64,000 nucleotides of DNA from Vulcanimicrobium sp035943995 (GCA_035943995.1 DASZBS010000028.1:76726-140725), one strand, 5' to 3'; shown: positions 42,372 to 50,423, counted from the first letter of the stretch. Numbers and translations: made by a program. The notes: a model not told the origin generated them from the letters alone.

Positions 42372-43786
42372 TCGGCACCGCCCGGGTTGGGCGCGCCGAA
42401 CATGTGGCCCATTTTGTCCCGTTTGGTGTCCATGTAGTGCGCGTTGTGCTGCGTCGGCGCGATCTGGATCGGGACGCGCTCTTTAATCGCGAGGCCGAAC
42501 CCTTCGAGCCCCGCGATCTTCTTGGGGTTGTTCGTCAGCAGCCGCATCTCGCGCACGCCGAGATCGACGAGGATCTGCGAGCCGATGCCGTAGTCGCGCT
42601 TGTCGGCGGGAAGGCCGAGCAGCGTGTTTGCCTCGACCGTGTCGGCGCCGGCGTCTTGCAGCGCGTACGCGCGGAGCTTGTTGGAGAGACCGATCCCGCG
42701 GCCTTCTTGGTGCAGGTACAGGAAGACGCCGCGGCCTTCGCGCGCGATCGCGGCGAGCGCGGCGTCGCGCTGCGGGCCGCAGTCGCAGCGCAGCGAGTGC
42801 AGCGCGTCGCCGGTGAGGCACTCGCTGTGCACGCGCACGAGCACGTCCTTGCCGTTGCCGATGTCGCCCATCACGAGCGCGACGTGCGCGATCTTGTCGA
42901 TCCGCGACTCGTACGCGACCCCGCGAAACGCGCCGTTGGTGGTCGGTAGCGAGAACTCCGCGATGCGCTCGACGAGCTTCTCGTGCTGCATGCGGTACGC
43001 GATGAGATCTTTGACCGTGATGATGCGCAGCCCGTGCTTCTCAGAGAATGCCTTGAGGTTGTCGCGGCGCATCATGGAGCCGTCCTCGTCCATGATCTCG
43101 CAGATCACGCCGGCGGGATACAACCCGGCGAGCTTGGCGAGATCGACCGACGCTTCGGTCTGCCCGGCGCGAACGAGCACGCCGCCGTCACGCGCGCGCA
43201 ACGGAAACGTGTGTCCGGGCCGCAGAAAATCCGACGGACCGCACTTCGGATCGATCAGCGCGCGGATCGTGTTCGAACGGTCCTGCGCGGAGATGCCGGT
43301 GGTGACGCGCCCGCGCGCTTCGACCGACACGGAGAACGCGGTGCCGAGCGGCGCGGTGTTGTCGTTCACCATGTTCGGGATCTGCAGCGCGTCGAGCCGC
43401 TCGGAAAGCATCGGCACGCAGATGAGCCCGCCGCCCTCCTTGCGCATGAAGTTGATCGCCTCGGGCGTGACCTTCTCGGCAGCCATCACGAGGTCGCCCT
43501 CGTTCTCACGATCCTCATCGTCCATGACGACGACCATCTTGCCATCGCGCACCTCGGCGATCGCGGACTCGATCGAATCCATCGTGCTCCGCTCGCTGGC
43601 CAGCCGCGGCCCAAGGGCCGGAAGCACCGCCGCCAGGGTTCGCACCGTCCGGTAGCTCGGCTGCCTGCGCCCGCTACGGAGCAGCGAGATCGCGGCCTCG
43701 GTGAGCCCCGACTGTTGAGCGACCTGAGCAGCTGTTAACCCGGCACCGGCCATGGCCGAGGCCAGCTCATCCGAAAACTTGTCCAC
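42368..43786 (-). CDS. ribBA: RibBA bifunctional riboflavin enzyme with N-terminal helix-turn-helix domain
   Basis: 472 residues. Residues 1-68 read as a Cro/XRE-type helix-turn-helix (LTAAQVAQQSGLTEAAISLLRSGRRQPSYRTVRTL, cut here in parts). Residue 69 is Met of the normal RibB start (MDSIESAIAEVRDGKMVVVMDDEDR-type region, DHBP synthase, GHTFPLRARDGGV). RibA (GTP cyclohydrolase II) follows, with VRVHSECLTGD and the zinc Cys in LRCDCG, then HQEGRGIGLSNKL. The frame is open throughout, so it may be one HTH-RibBA protein; an internal start at ATG 43582 with GGAG upstream could also give plain RibBA. First gene before ribH; the IS1595 element begins 35 bases upstream. Confidence 0.9.
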   Translation of the reverse strand: MDKFSDELASAMAGAGLTAAQVAQQSGLTEAAISLLRSGRRQPSYRTVRTLAAVLPALGPRLASERSTMDSIESAIAEVRDGKMVVVMDDEDRENEGDLVMAAEKVTPEAINFMRKEGGGLICVPMLSERLDALQIPNMVNDNTAPLGTAFSVSVEARGRVTTGISAQDRSNTIRALIDPKCGPSDFLRPGHTFPLRARDGGVLVRAGQTEASVDLAKLAGLYPAGVICEIMDEDGSMMRRDNLKAFSEKHGLRIITVKDLIAYRMQHEKLVERIAEFSLPTTNGAFRGVAYESRIDKIAHVALVMGDIGNGKDVLVRVHSECLTGDALHSLRCDCGPQRDAALAAIAREGRGVFLYLHQEGRGIGLSNKLRAYALQDAGADTVEANTLLGLPADKRDYGIGSQILVDLGVREMRLLTNNPKKIAGLEGFGLAIKERVPIQIAPTQHNAHYMDTKRDKMGHMFGAPNPGGAE

Positions 43787-43813
43787 GACCTCTTAGACTC
43801 TCGCACCGGCTTA

Positions 43814-43825
43814 ACGGTTGTCAAG
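43814..43825. repeat. Direct repeat flanking the IS1595-type element (left)
   Basis: ACGGTTGTCAAG, repeated exactly at 45829-45840 on the far side of the element. Eight bases of it (ACGGTTGT) would be the target duplication if the element ends are at 43822 and 45828; the remaining four shared bases may be chance or part of the ends. Confidence 0.6.
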
Positions 43826-43896
43826 GTGATATATTTGGCACACCAGCGATTTAAGCGAGGCAGGGCAAGGGGTCATGGCCGCCAAGCCGACCGCTC

Positions 43897-44550
43897 ATGC
43901 ACCGTCCTCCCGATGCCGATTTGCAGGCGGTCGCGCTGCTCGTTGCGGGGTGTGCGGCGATCACGATTAACCTGTGGTGGCCGTTCGCGCGACGGTTGCG
44001 GATCGGAAGCGACGCCGACCTTGGCGTCATCAATACGATGATCGCGGCGTATCTAGCCGTTGTCGGTCTCCAAGGCGCAAACCGATGGTTCTGGCTTGCG
44101 CTTGTAGTCGCCGTTGGCGTCGCTCAAATCCGTAAGAACAAGGACCGCGAACGGAACGAACGCTTGCGCGACAAGCAACGTATCCGTGATCGGCTGTATG
44201 AGGTCCATGACGGGATCGAGATTCTGGGACAAGAGTTACGGAATGAGCTTACCATTAATCAATCGAAACTCTGGCAGGCCGAAAGAACCGGCGACACCTT
44301 GGAGACTGCGAGGCTGGCAAAGGAGCGAGCCGAAATTTATAGCCGATGCGCGCCGGTGCTTCTTGAGTTTAAGACGAAATTCTCCGCGAAACTATGGACA
44401 GCCCTCGACGACATGTGGGACCATTTCCGAATTAAGGACGATACGATGGATGAAATTCTTGGGCACCACCGATGGGACATAACGTTTGACAAGATGATGG
44501 AGGCGCGAGACCGACTCCAAGCTGTCTTCGAGTTGCTGTATAATGCCTGA
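43897..44550 (+). CDS. Passenger gene 1: membrane protein with coiled coil
   Basis: 217 residues, not recognised. Two or three hydrophobic segments lie in the first ~80 residues (VALLVAGCAAITINLWW; MIAAYLAVVGLQ; WFWLALVVAVGVAQI). A charged helical region rich in Arg/Glu/Lys follows (KNKDRERNERLRDKQRIRDRLYEVHDG), then a helical cytoplasmic end. It overlaps the next small gene by 8 bases. It lies inside the IS1595-type element, so it is cargo; it may act at the membrane in competition, defence or element maintenance, which is speculation. Confidence 0.65.
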   Translation: MHRPPDADLQAVALLVAGCAAITINLWWPFARRLRIGSDADLGVINTMIAAYLAVVGLQGANRWFWLALVVAVGVAQIRKNKDRERNERLRDKQRIRDRLYEVHDGIEILGQELRNELTINQSKLWQAERTGDTLETARLAKERAEIYSRCAPVLLEFKTKFSAKLWTALDDMWDHFRIKDDTMDEILGHHRWDITFDKMMEARDRLQAVFELLYNA

Positions 44551-44716
44551 CGACGCCGAAGGCTCGCCAATGGAGCGATTCGAGAACCTGCTCGGGCGCA
44601 TCATTTCGGCTGGCAAAAAAGACGTAAGGAAAGTCGAGCAGGCCGCCGAGGAAATCGTCGACGAAGCCCTTGGCCCGCCGCCCGCCAAAGGCCCCGCGCT
44701 CGCGGACGAGGACTAG
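44543..44716 (+). CDS. Passenger gene 2: small acidic protein
   Basis: 57 residues: MPDDAEGSPMERFENLLGR, then a helical stretch SAGKKDVRKVEQAAEEIVDEA and an acidic/Pro tail. Its ATG overlaps the stop of the 217-residue gene by 8 bases, which supports real translation by coupling. Its stop overlaps the stop of the convergent transposase. Not recognised. The small size and the coupling would fit an accessory or antidote-like protein for the membrane protein, but nothing in the sequence shows this. Confidence 0.55.
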   Translation: MPDDAEGSPMERFENLLGRIISAGKKDVRKVEQAAEEIVDEALGPPPAKGPALADED

Positions 44717-45762
44717 ATGCGGTCCGACTCGCTGCTGATCGGCGCGGCTTGCATGGCCGCACGGCGGGCCTCGGCGCGGGCCGCACGACCGGGGCGCAAG
44801 CGCCACCGGGGATGCGATGACGTGAGGGTGGCATACGTCATGCGCTTGCCATCCGCGCCTTGCAGCGTCGAGAGGAATCGATCCGCGTCGGCGCCCTCGC
44901 GACCATTGAACCGAAACACTTGCTCGTCCAAATATGCGTTTAGGTGAAACGGACGCACCGCGATATACGTCCCGTGCAGCGTGCGCTTCACGCACGACCA
45001 GAAGTTTTCAACGGTGTTTGTGTGAACGCGCCCGTTGACGTAGGCCACGCTGTGGTCGATGAAGTCGTGGATATAGTCGCGGTCGGTTTGGCGATACGAG
45101 CGTAGGGCGTCGGTGTATAGCGTCGAGCCGGTCACGACGTTCTCGTAGATGCGCGTGATTAGCGACGATGCCTTGTGATTCGGGACGACCATCGCGCGGG
45201 CACGGCTCTTCCGCTTGCGGTCGCCGCGTTGCACCATGCCGAACACCGTGGTCTTACCGGCGCCCGGTCCGCCGATGGGAACGTTCTTTCCGACCGCGTT
45301 TACGCGCGTGGGCAAGTGCTGATGCTTGCCGCCCACGAACGTCTCGTCCGCTTCGACCTCGCCTGCGAGCATAGGTGCGTTCGCGTCCTTCATCGTCTCG
45401 CGGATGCGGTGCAGCATGAACCACGCCGTCTTCTGCGTGACGCCGAGCGCGCGACCTAATTCATGCGACGAAGTCCCGTTCTTGGTATTCGCGAGGAGCC
45501 ATACGGCGGGGAGCCACTTGGCGAACGGAATCGGGGAATCTTCAAAGATCGTGCCGACCTTGGCGGTGAACTGCCGTTTGCATTCCTTGCAGCGCCACAG
45601 CTTGCGCGTCGCGATGAACTGCACCGACGCGGAGCCGCATCCTTGGCGCGGGCAGGCAACGCCGTTCGGCCACCGGACGGAGACGAAATGGCTAAGGGCC
45701 CGGTCGGGATCGGAGAAGTACGTGACGGCTTCTAAGAGCGTTCGCGGCGACCGGGGTTCCAT
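44713..45762 (-). CDS. IS1595-family (ISXO2-like) transposase
   Basis: 349 residues. An N-terminal zinc ribbon (CPRQGCGSASVQFIATRKLW, then CKECKRQF) precedes the ISXO2-like DDE domain: GEVEADETFVGGKH (first Asp), STLYTDALRSYRQ (second Asp), and HTNTVENFWSCVKRTLHGTY (Asn/Glu region). The C-terminal basic tail (RPGRAARAEARRAAM) is extra. Full length, so probably active. On the minus strand between inverted repeats at 43822-43845 and 45805-45828. Confidence 0.93.
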   Translation of the reverse strand: MEPRSPRTLLEAVTYFSDPDRALSHFVSVRWPNGVACPRQGCGSASVQFIATRKLWRCKECKRQFTAKVGTIFEDSPIPFAKWLPAVWLLANTKNGTSSHELGRALGVTQKTAWFMLHRIRETMKDANAPMLAGEVEADETFVGGKHQHLPTRVNAVGKNVPIGGPGAGKTTVFGMVQRGDRKRKSRARAMVVPNHKASSLITRIYENVVTGSTLYTDALRSYRQTDRDYIHDFIDHSVAYVNGRVHTNTVENFWSCVKRTLHGTYIAVRPFHLNAYLDEQVFRFNGREGADADRFLSTLQGADGKRMTYATLTSSHPRWRLRPGRAARAEARRAAMQAAPISSESDRI

Positions 45763-45828
45763 GCTTAGATCGTATACTTGCCTTGTGCCCGCTGGGTGGC
45801 ACTCTGGTGCGCCAAGTATATCGTCCTG

Positions 45829-45840
45829 ACGGTTGTCAAG
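45829..45840. repeat. Direct repeat flanking the IS1595-type element (right)
   Basis: ACGGTTGTCAAG, identical to 43814-43825. See the mobile element entry for how it may define the target duplication. Confidence 0.6.
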
Positions 45841-45923
45841 ACCGTCTTTCAGAGGCGACCAACCTCAGGAGTCGGCAAGCGCCCCTGCGCGGATTTTGCG
45901 GGCATGATGGCGCATATCAGGCG

Positions 45924-46688
45924 ATGGGTGAACAGCCTCGGAGCCCTGACCAGCCGAGAGCCTCCGGTCCGCCGGCGATCTCGAGCCGCGGGGGCGCGGA
46001 AAAAGACTGGGCCTGGACCGACCAAAAAACGCAGATGTTCGCGGCAGCCCTCTGCGTGTTACCGATCGTTTTCCCCGGTGCTCCACCCGTAGTCCGTTGC
46101 GTTGGCGCGGTCGGCGCTTTTGGAACTCTCGCTTGGCTCGCGATGGAGGTTCCGAAATGGACTCGGGTGCGGTCGAGAACGTGGAAGACCGCATTTTATG
46201 CGGTAGCCGCAGTCGGTATTCTCATCCTCGTCGGTGGCATGTACTTCGCTCTAATTGAACCGCCCGACGCTCGCGAACATGGTGCGCGGATAACCGAACC
46301 CATCGATTTTACGCGAACCTTCGTCCCCGACACGGTAACGCCGGAATTTCTCGCGTCGCTTTATCACGGGCACACCAAAGAGGAAGGCGGTAAACTTCTC
46401 GATCTCTACCGAGGCAAATGGATGTACGCGCGAGGCACTGTGAAAAACGTCAACGATTTTGAATTCGGTGGAAAACACGTCACGCTGCAGATCGGTCCAG
46501 GCGGATTCTTGGATCGGATATTCGGCGATCTTACGGACACGAACGTCATAGCGTACTTCGATTCAACGTGGGACGACCAAATTTCCGCATTGCACGGTGG
46601 GGACCGTATTTCGATCGCCGGCAATGTCGACACCATGTCAAATGACGGGCTCGTTTTGCAGAGCTGCGAGCTGCGATCGCCGCGCTAG
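45924..46688 (+). CDS. Membrane-anchored protein with OB-fold (tRNA_anti-like) domain
   Basis: 254 residues from ATG 45924 (MGEQPRSPDQ); the frame to 45783 reaches into the IS end and is unlikely. Three hydrophobic segments (FAAALCVLPIVFPGAPPVV; CVGAVGAFGTLAWLAME; AFYAVAAVGILILVGGMYFAL) precede an exported or cytosolic domain with the tRNA_anti-like pattern: YRGKWMYARGTVKNVNDFEF, VTLQIGP, VIAYFDSTW, LHGGDRISIAGNVDTM. OB-folds bind nucleic acid or peptides, and here the role is unknown. Lower GC than the neighbouring rib genes, so part of an accessory patch with the IS element. Confidence 0.7.
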   Translation: MGEQPRSPDQPRASGPPAISSRGGAEKDWAWTDQKTQMFAAALCVLPIVFPGAPPVVRCVGAVGAFGTLAWLAMEVPKWTRVRSRTWKTAFYAVAAVGILILVGGMYFALIEPPDAREHGARITEPIDFTRTFVPDTVTPEFLASLYHGHTKEEGGKLLDLYRGKWMYARGTVKNVNDFEFGGKHVTLQIGPGGFLDRIFGDLTDTNVIAYFDSTWDDQISALHGGDRISIAGNVDTMSNDGLVLQSCELRSPR

Positions 46689-46700
46689 GCCGCTGCCGTG

Positions 46701-46734
46701 TTGACTTATCGCGATATATCGTATAGTATCGCGA
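46701..46734 (+). promoter_or_regulatory. PadR promoter with overlapping palindromic operator
   Basis: TTGACT (46701-46706) and TATAGT (46722-46727, spacer 15) form a promoter-like pair. A TATCGCGATA half-site (46707-46716) and TATCGCGA (46727-46734) form an inverted repeat across it, TCGCGATA-N10-TATCGCGA, typical of PadR-type operators that are AT-flanked TCGCGA sites. The right arm ends 1 base before the PadR ATG, so the transcript would be leaderless or nearly so, and PadR should repress itself. Confidence 0.6.
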
Positions 46735-46735
46735 C

Positions 46736-47290
46736 ATGATGCATGACATCGGCCGGGCCTTCTTCCGGCACCGACATGGCGGGGGCCACGGAGGCGCTCG
46801 CATCTTTGGCCTAGGCTACAGCAAGGAATGGGGCGGCTGGAAGGCCGGCGGCTGGTCGCCGCGCACGCGGCGGGGCGACGTGAAGTATCTCGTGCTCGAG
46901 CTGCTCGCCGAGGGGCCGCGGCACGGCTACGACATCATCAAGGGGATCGAGGAGCGCCGCGGCATTCGGCCGAGCGCGGGGTCGGTGTATCCGACGCTGC
47001 AGCTGCTCGAAGACGGCGGGTTCGTTACCTCCGACCAGGTCGACGGCAAGCGCATCTACACGATCACCGACGCCGGGCGCGAGCTGCTCGCGAACCGCGC
47101 CGCGGATCCCGACGACGACGAGGACGAAGCGCCGGACGTGCGGCACAAGCTGCGCGAATCGGTCGTGAAGTTCGTCGCGGCGGTTTGGAATGCGCGCCAC
47201 ACGGACGACGCGACGCTCGAGAAAGTACGCGACATCGTCGACAAAGCGCGCAAGGACGTCTACACGATCCTCGCGTCCGACGACACCTAG
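46736..47290 (+). CDS. PadR-family transcriptional regulator
   Basis: 184 residues. A Gly/His-rich N-terminal stretch is followed by the PadR winged helix: RRGDVKYLVLELLAEGPRHGYDIIKGIEE, SAGSVYPTLQLLEDGGFV, GKRIYTITDAGRELL. The C-terminal helices for dimerisation are acidic at first (DDDEDEAPDVRHKL). PadR proteins repress stress or efflux genes and often themselves; the overlapping operator supports autoregulation. No efflux pump is next to it, and the next genes are convergent riboflavin genes. Confidence 0.88.
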   Translation: MMHDIGRAFFRHRHGGGHGGARIFGLGYSKEWGGWKAGGWSPRTRRGDVKYLVLELLAEGPRHGYDIIKGIEERRGIRPSAGSVYPTLQLLEDGGFVTSDQVDGKRIYTITDAGRELLANRAADPDDDEDEAPDVRHKLRESVVKFVAAVWNARHTDDATLEKVRDIVDKARKDVYTILASDDT

Positions 47291-47291
47291 C

Positions 47292-47723
47292 TTACGGCGC
47301 GCGTAACGCCGTCGCGAGCGGCGCCGGGATGCGCGTCGCGCGCAGCGTCGTGCGGTCGAGCGCGGCGAGCACGAGCGATCCGTCGATGAGGCGGACGCCG
47401 TCCGCACGCTCGACCGGGAACGTGAACGTCATCGACGAGCCGCCGATCTTCTGCAGCTCTGCGCGGCACGTGATCTCGTCGTCGAGCTTCGCCGGCGCGC
47501 GGTAGTCGCATTCGAGGTGGACGCGCCCGATCCACACGCCGAGCTCGTCGGCGATGCGGTCGTACGGAAAGCCGAGCGCGCGAAAGAACTCGCTCTCGGC
47601 CGCTTCCATGAAGCGCAGGTAGTTAGCGTAGTGCACGACGCCCATGATGTCGACGTCGCGCCAGCGCACGCGCTCGCGCACCTCCGGCCCAATCCGAATC
47701 GGGCCCGTCGTGCCGTCCGGCAC
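47292..47723 (-). CDS. 4HBT-type acyl-CoA thioesterase (YbgC/FadM-like)
   Basis: 143 residues from GTG 47723 (VPDGTTGPIRIGPEV), 2 bases after the ribE stop. A single hot-dog domain: VRWRDVDIMGVVHYANYLRFMEAAESEFFRAL (cut in parts) carries the Asp/Tyr residues of the YbgC type (RWxDxDxxGxVYxxxYLxxxExARxE). VHLECDYRAPAKLDDEI and ELQKIGGSSMTFTF follow. It hydrolyses a short or aromatic acyl-CoA. It ends the DUF427-ribD-ribE run. Confidence 0.88.
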   Translation of the reverse strand: MPDGTTGPIRIGPEVRERVRWRDVDIMGVVHYANYLRFMEAAESEFFRALGFPYDRIADELGVWIGRVHLECDYRAPAKLDDEITCRAELQKIGGSSMTFTFPVERADGVRLIDGSLVLAALDRTTLRATRIPAPLATALRAP

Positions 47724-47725
47724 GA

Positions 47726-48379
47726 TCAGATTTCGTACGCCCAAGCGACTTCGTCGGCGGTCGGCGCCGAGTCGCGCTGCTGCGTGTACGCGGCGACGGC
47801 GCCTTGCGCGTAGCGCGCGACGGGATCGATCTCCAAGTTGACGCGGTCGCCGGGACCTTTCGTGCCGAGCGTGGTGCGGCGCGCGGTCTCCGGGATCAGC
47901 GCGATGGTGAAGCGCTCGCGATCGCACGATGCGACGGTGAGGCTCACACCGTCGACCGCGACATAACCCTTCTCGACGATGTACGGCGCGAGCGCGTCGG
48001 GCAGGACGACGTGCAGCCGGAAACCTTGGCCTTCGGGCTCTTTGGCGAGGATCGATGCGGTGCCGTCGACGTGGCCGTAGACGAAATGGCCGCCGAGCCG
48101 GTCGCCCACGCGCAGCGACAGTTCCACGTTCACTCGGTCGCCGGCGCGGAGGCGGTCGAAGCCCGTGCGCGCGACGGTTTCGGGGACGACGTCGAAGCGC
48201 ACGGTGCGCGCGTCGAACCCGACCGCGGTGAGGCACGCGCCATTGATCGCGATCGAGTCGCCCATCGCGACGCCGTCCGCGACCGCCTCGGGCGCCTCGA
48301 CGACGAGCGTGATGCCGCGCCGCGCGTCGCCTTCGGCCGAAGCGACGCGGCCTTCGTACACGATCAGGCCGGAGAACAC
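47726..48379 (-). CDS. ribE: Riboflavin synthase alpha subunit RibE
   Basis: 217 residues from GTG 48379 (VFSGLIVYEGRVAS; the usual start reads MFTGIIxxxGxV). The two homologous barrels are visible: VAMGDSIAINGACLTAV and, in the second, EKGYVAVDGVSLTVASCD; VPETVARTGFDRL and IPETARRTTLG are the paired motifs. Dismutates two lumazine molecules to riboflavin. The longer frame to 48586 is inside ribD. Overlaps ribD by 16 bases. Confidence 0.94.
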   Translation of the reverse strand: MFSGLIVYEGRVASAEGDARRGITLVVEAPEAVADGVAMGDSIAINGACLTAVGFDARTVRFDVVPETVARTGFDRLRAGDRVNVELSLRVGDRLGGHFVYGHVDGTASILAKEPEGQGFRLHVVLPDALAPYIVEKGYVAVDGVSLTVASCDRERFTIALIPETARRTTLGTKGPGDRVNLEIDPVARYAQGAVAAYTQQRDSAPTADEVAWAYEI

Positions 48380-49512
48380 GTGGTGAGATCCGCGGAGAGC
48401 AGCATGTCGTCGCCAACGCGTTCGATGCGGTCGAACCGCCACCCGTTCGATCCGGGCAGATCGCCTCCGGCGAGCGCGGGGACGGCGGTCTCCGAGCGCA
48501 ACAGCGCCGGCGCGACCAGCCACACGACGCGCTGCACCAGCCCGTCCGCGAGCAGCCGTCGCGCCAGCGTCGGTCCGCCCTCGCACAGCACGGTGCTGAT
48601 GCCGCGCTCGCGCAGCGCCATGAGCGCCGCGCCCGGGTCGAGCGTGCGCACGTCGTCGCCGCCGACGTATACCACGTCGGCGACGGGCTCGAGCGTGGCG
48701 AACGCCGCGCGCGCGCCGGCGGGGGCGAGCACGATCGTCGTGCGGTACGCGCCGGGCGGCGCGTCGGGGGGCGGCGCGAAGACGCGGCTCTGCGGCGGGA
48801 TCGCGGCGGTCTCGCAGACGACCACGCGCGCGTACGGCTTGCGGCGCGTCGCGTGCGGCCGCACGGTGAGCAGCGGATCGTCGATGCGGACCGTCCCCGC
48901 GCCGACCATCACCGCGTCGTGCGCGATGCGCAGATCGCGCACGCGCTCGCGTGCGAGCGGGCCTGTGAGCCAGTGCTGCTCGCCGGGCCGCGGCGCGACG
49001 TAGCCGTCGAAAGACGCGGCCATCTTCAGCGTGACGTACGGAAGCTCGTGGGCGATCGTCCAGCGGAAGCGCTCGATCAGCGCGCGCGCCGCGTCGTCGT
49101 CCACGACGTCGACCGCGATCCCGGCGTCACGCAACCGCTGCACGCCGCATCCGGCTGTCTTCGGGTTCGGATCGAGCGCGCCGATCACCACGCGCGCGAT
49201 GCCTGCATCGATCAGCGCTTCAGTGCACGGCGGGGTGCGGCCGTGGTGATTGCACGGTTCGAGCGACACGTACGCCGTCGCGCCGCGCGCATCGTGTCCG
49301 CGCGCGCGCGCGTCGCGCAACGCCTCCACCTCGGCGTGCGGCTCGCCCGCGCGATGATGCCACCCTTCGCCCAGCGTCGCGCCGTCGCGCACGACCACGC
49401 AGCCGACGGGCGGGTTCGGCGCCGCGTCGGCGACGGCGCGCGACGCGAGCTCGACGGCGCGCGCGAGGTAGCTGCGGTCGTGGTCTACGGCGTGACCTCG
49501 ACGCCCTTCCAA
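48364..49512 (-). CDS. ribD: Bifunctional deaminase/reductase RibD
   Basis: About 382 residues. The deaminase half has EPHAEVEALRDARARG and LEPCNHHGRTPPCTEALIDAG (zinc His and Cys); the reductase half has YVTLKMAASFDGYVAPR, VMVGAGTVRIDDPLLTVR and VLCEGGPTLARRLL. Second and third steps of the pathway. There is no ATG or GTG in a good place: TTG 49512 (LEGRRGHAVDHDRS) is proposed, overlapping the DUF427 gene by 28 bases; ATG 49638 would overlap it fully. Upstream of ribE. Confidence 0.92.
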   Translation of the reverse strand: MEGRRGHAVDHDRSYLARAVELASRAVADAAPNPPVGCVVVRDGATLGEGWHHRAGEPHAEVEALRDARARGHDARGATAYVSLEPCNHHGRTPPCTEALIDAGIARVVIGALDPNPKTAGCGVQRLRDAGIAVDVVDDDAARALIERFRWTIAHELPYVTLKMAASFDGYVAPRPGEQHWLTGPLARERVRDLRIAHDAVMVGAGTVRIDDPLLTVRPHATRRKPYARVVVCETAAIPPQSRVFAPPPDAPPGAYRTTIVLAPAGARAAFATLEPVADVVYVGGDDVRTLDPGAALMALRERGISTVLCEGGPTLARRLLADGLVQRVVWLVAPALLRSETAVPALAGGDLPGSNGWRFDRIERVGDDMLLSADLTTCSPA

Positions 49513-49766
49513 AACGCGACGTAGCCCTCGATGTTCTTCGCCGCGTCCTTCGCCTGCGGGTAGTACCACGCCGCGTCGGGATTGCGCTTGCCGTTCACCT
49601 CGACGGTGTAGTAGCTCGCGGTGCCCTTCCACGGGCACACCGAGTGCGTGTCGGACGGCGTGAAATACTGCTTGTCGACGGCGTCGGGCGGAAAATACTG
49701 GTTCCCCTCGACGACTTCGGTGCTATTGCTCTCGGCGAGGACGGCGCCGTTCCAAACTGCTTTCAT
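49485..49766 (-). CDS. DUF427 protein
   Basis: 93-residue DUF427 protein from ATG 49766 (MKAVWNGAVLAESNSTEVVEG). The family pattern is complete: NQYFPPDAVDKQYF, SDTHSVCPWKGTASYYTVEVNG, NPDAAWYYPQAK, IEGYVAFWKGVEV. Function unknown; a pseudo-glyoxalase-like fold or small ligand binding has been suggested for relatives. It overlaps the ribD start and may be co-translated. Confidence 0.9.
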   Translation of the reverse strand: MKAVWNGAVLAESNSTEVVEGNQYFPPDAVDKQYFTPSDTHSVCPWKGTASYYTVEVNGKRNPDAAWYYPQAKDAAKNIEGYVAFWKGVEVTP

Positions 49767-49816
49767 GATGATCACTGACCCGCCGCGGGCGAGGATGGTT
49801 CCGCGGGCGTCGCCGC

Positions 49817-50407
49817 TCAGCGACCGCTGCGCGCCACGACGACGATCCCACGGACGTCGGCACCCGCCGCGCGAAGGACGCGCGCCGCGTCGCGCGCCGT
49901 GGCCCCGGTGGTGAAGACGTCGTCCAGCAAGGTCACGGCGGCAGGCACGAGCACGTCCGCGCACAGCCGAAAGCGGCCGGCCGCGGCGAGCCGCTCGCGC
50001 CGCCCGCATCCCTCCTGCGGACGTCCGCGCTTCTCCAGCACTTCGGCGCAGGTGACGCCGCGCCGCTCTGCGACCCGCCGTGCTAGCTCGATGCTCTGGT
50101 CGAATCCGCGCTCCACACGCCGTGCTCGTGACGTCGGCAGCGGCACGAGCGCGCCCTCGAGCGGCGCGCGTGCGGCGAGCAGTTCGGCGAACGCGTCGAG
50201 CGGGTCGCGCTCGCCGGCCTTCATCGCGACGACCGCGCGCCGTAGCGCATCCTCATACGCGCCTAGCGCGAACGCGGGGATCCCATCGAGCACGAACGTG
50301 ACGGCGTCGCGCGGTACAGGCGCGCACCGCTCACAAAGCGCGGTGCCGGGTACGTCACACGCGACGCACGCCGTCGGAAAAAGCCAGGTGCGAACGAAAT
50401 CGAGCAC
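49817..50407 (-). CDS. comF: ComF-family phosphoribosyltransferase-like protein
   Basis: 196 residues from GTG 50407 (VLDFVRTWLFPTACVACDVP). Zinc cysteines CVACDVPGTALCERC, then AYEDALRRAVVAMKAGERD, VPLPTSRARRVERGFDQSIELAR and the PRPP loop VTLLDDVFTTGATARDAARVL. ComF proteins act in DNA uptake in competent bacteria or in DNA repair. The first 16 codons and upstream bases occur again at 51336-51401. Confidence 0.9.
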   Translation of the reverse strand: MLDFVRTWLFPTACVACDVPGTALCERCAPVPRDAVTFVLDGIPAFALGAYEDALRRAVVAMKAGERDPLDAFAELLAARAPLEGALVPLPTSRARRVERGFDQSIELARRVAERRGVTCAEVLEKRGRPQEGCGRRERLAAAGRFRLCADVLVPAAVTLLDDVFTTGATARDAARVLRAAGADVRGIVVVARSGR

Positions 50408-50423
50408 ACCTGTCTATCACGCG
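50358..50423. repeat. comF 5' end, copy 1 of a 66-base direct repeat
   Basis: These 66 bases match 51336-51401 with 4 differences and no gaps. They hold the first codons of comF and 16 bases before the start. This copy belongs to the intact gene. Confidence 0.85.

Larger units (their letters stand above)
43822..45828. mobile_element. IS1595-family element with two passenger genes
   Basis: About 2.0 kb bounded by 24-base imperfect inverted repeats at 43822-43845 and 45805-45828 that agree at 19 positions, all five differences being transitions; inner core GATATA-N-TTGGC-N-CACCA. Exact direct repeats (ACGGTTGTCAAG) flank it. It encodes an IS1595-type transposase on the minus strand and two overlapping plus-strand genes (217 and 57 residues) of unknown function. 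It sits immediately upstream of ribBA. IS1595 elements with passenger genes are known, but the cargo here is not recognised. Confidence 0.78.

Noticed and set aside
41846..49766. FMN riboswitch before a rib gene
   Set aside because: No gap upstream of ribBA (35 bases before the IS element) or ribD (overlaps DUF427) is large enough to hold the conserved multi-stem RNA, and no RFN-type sequence was seen.
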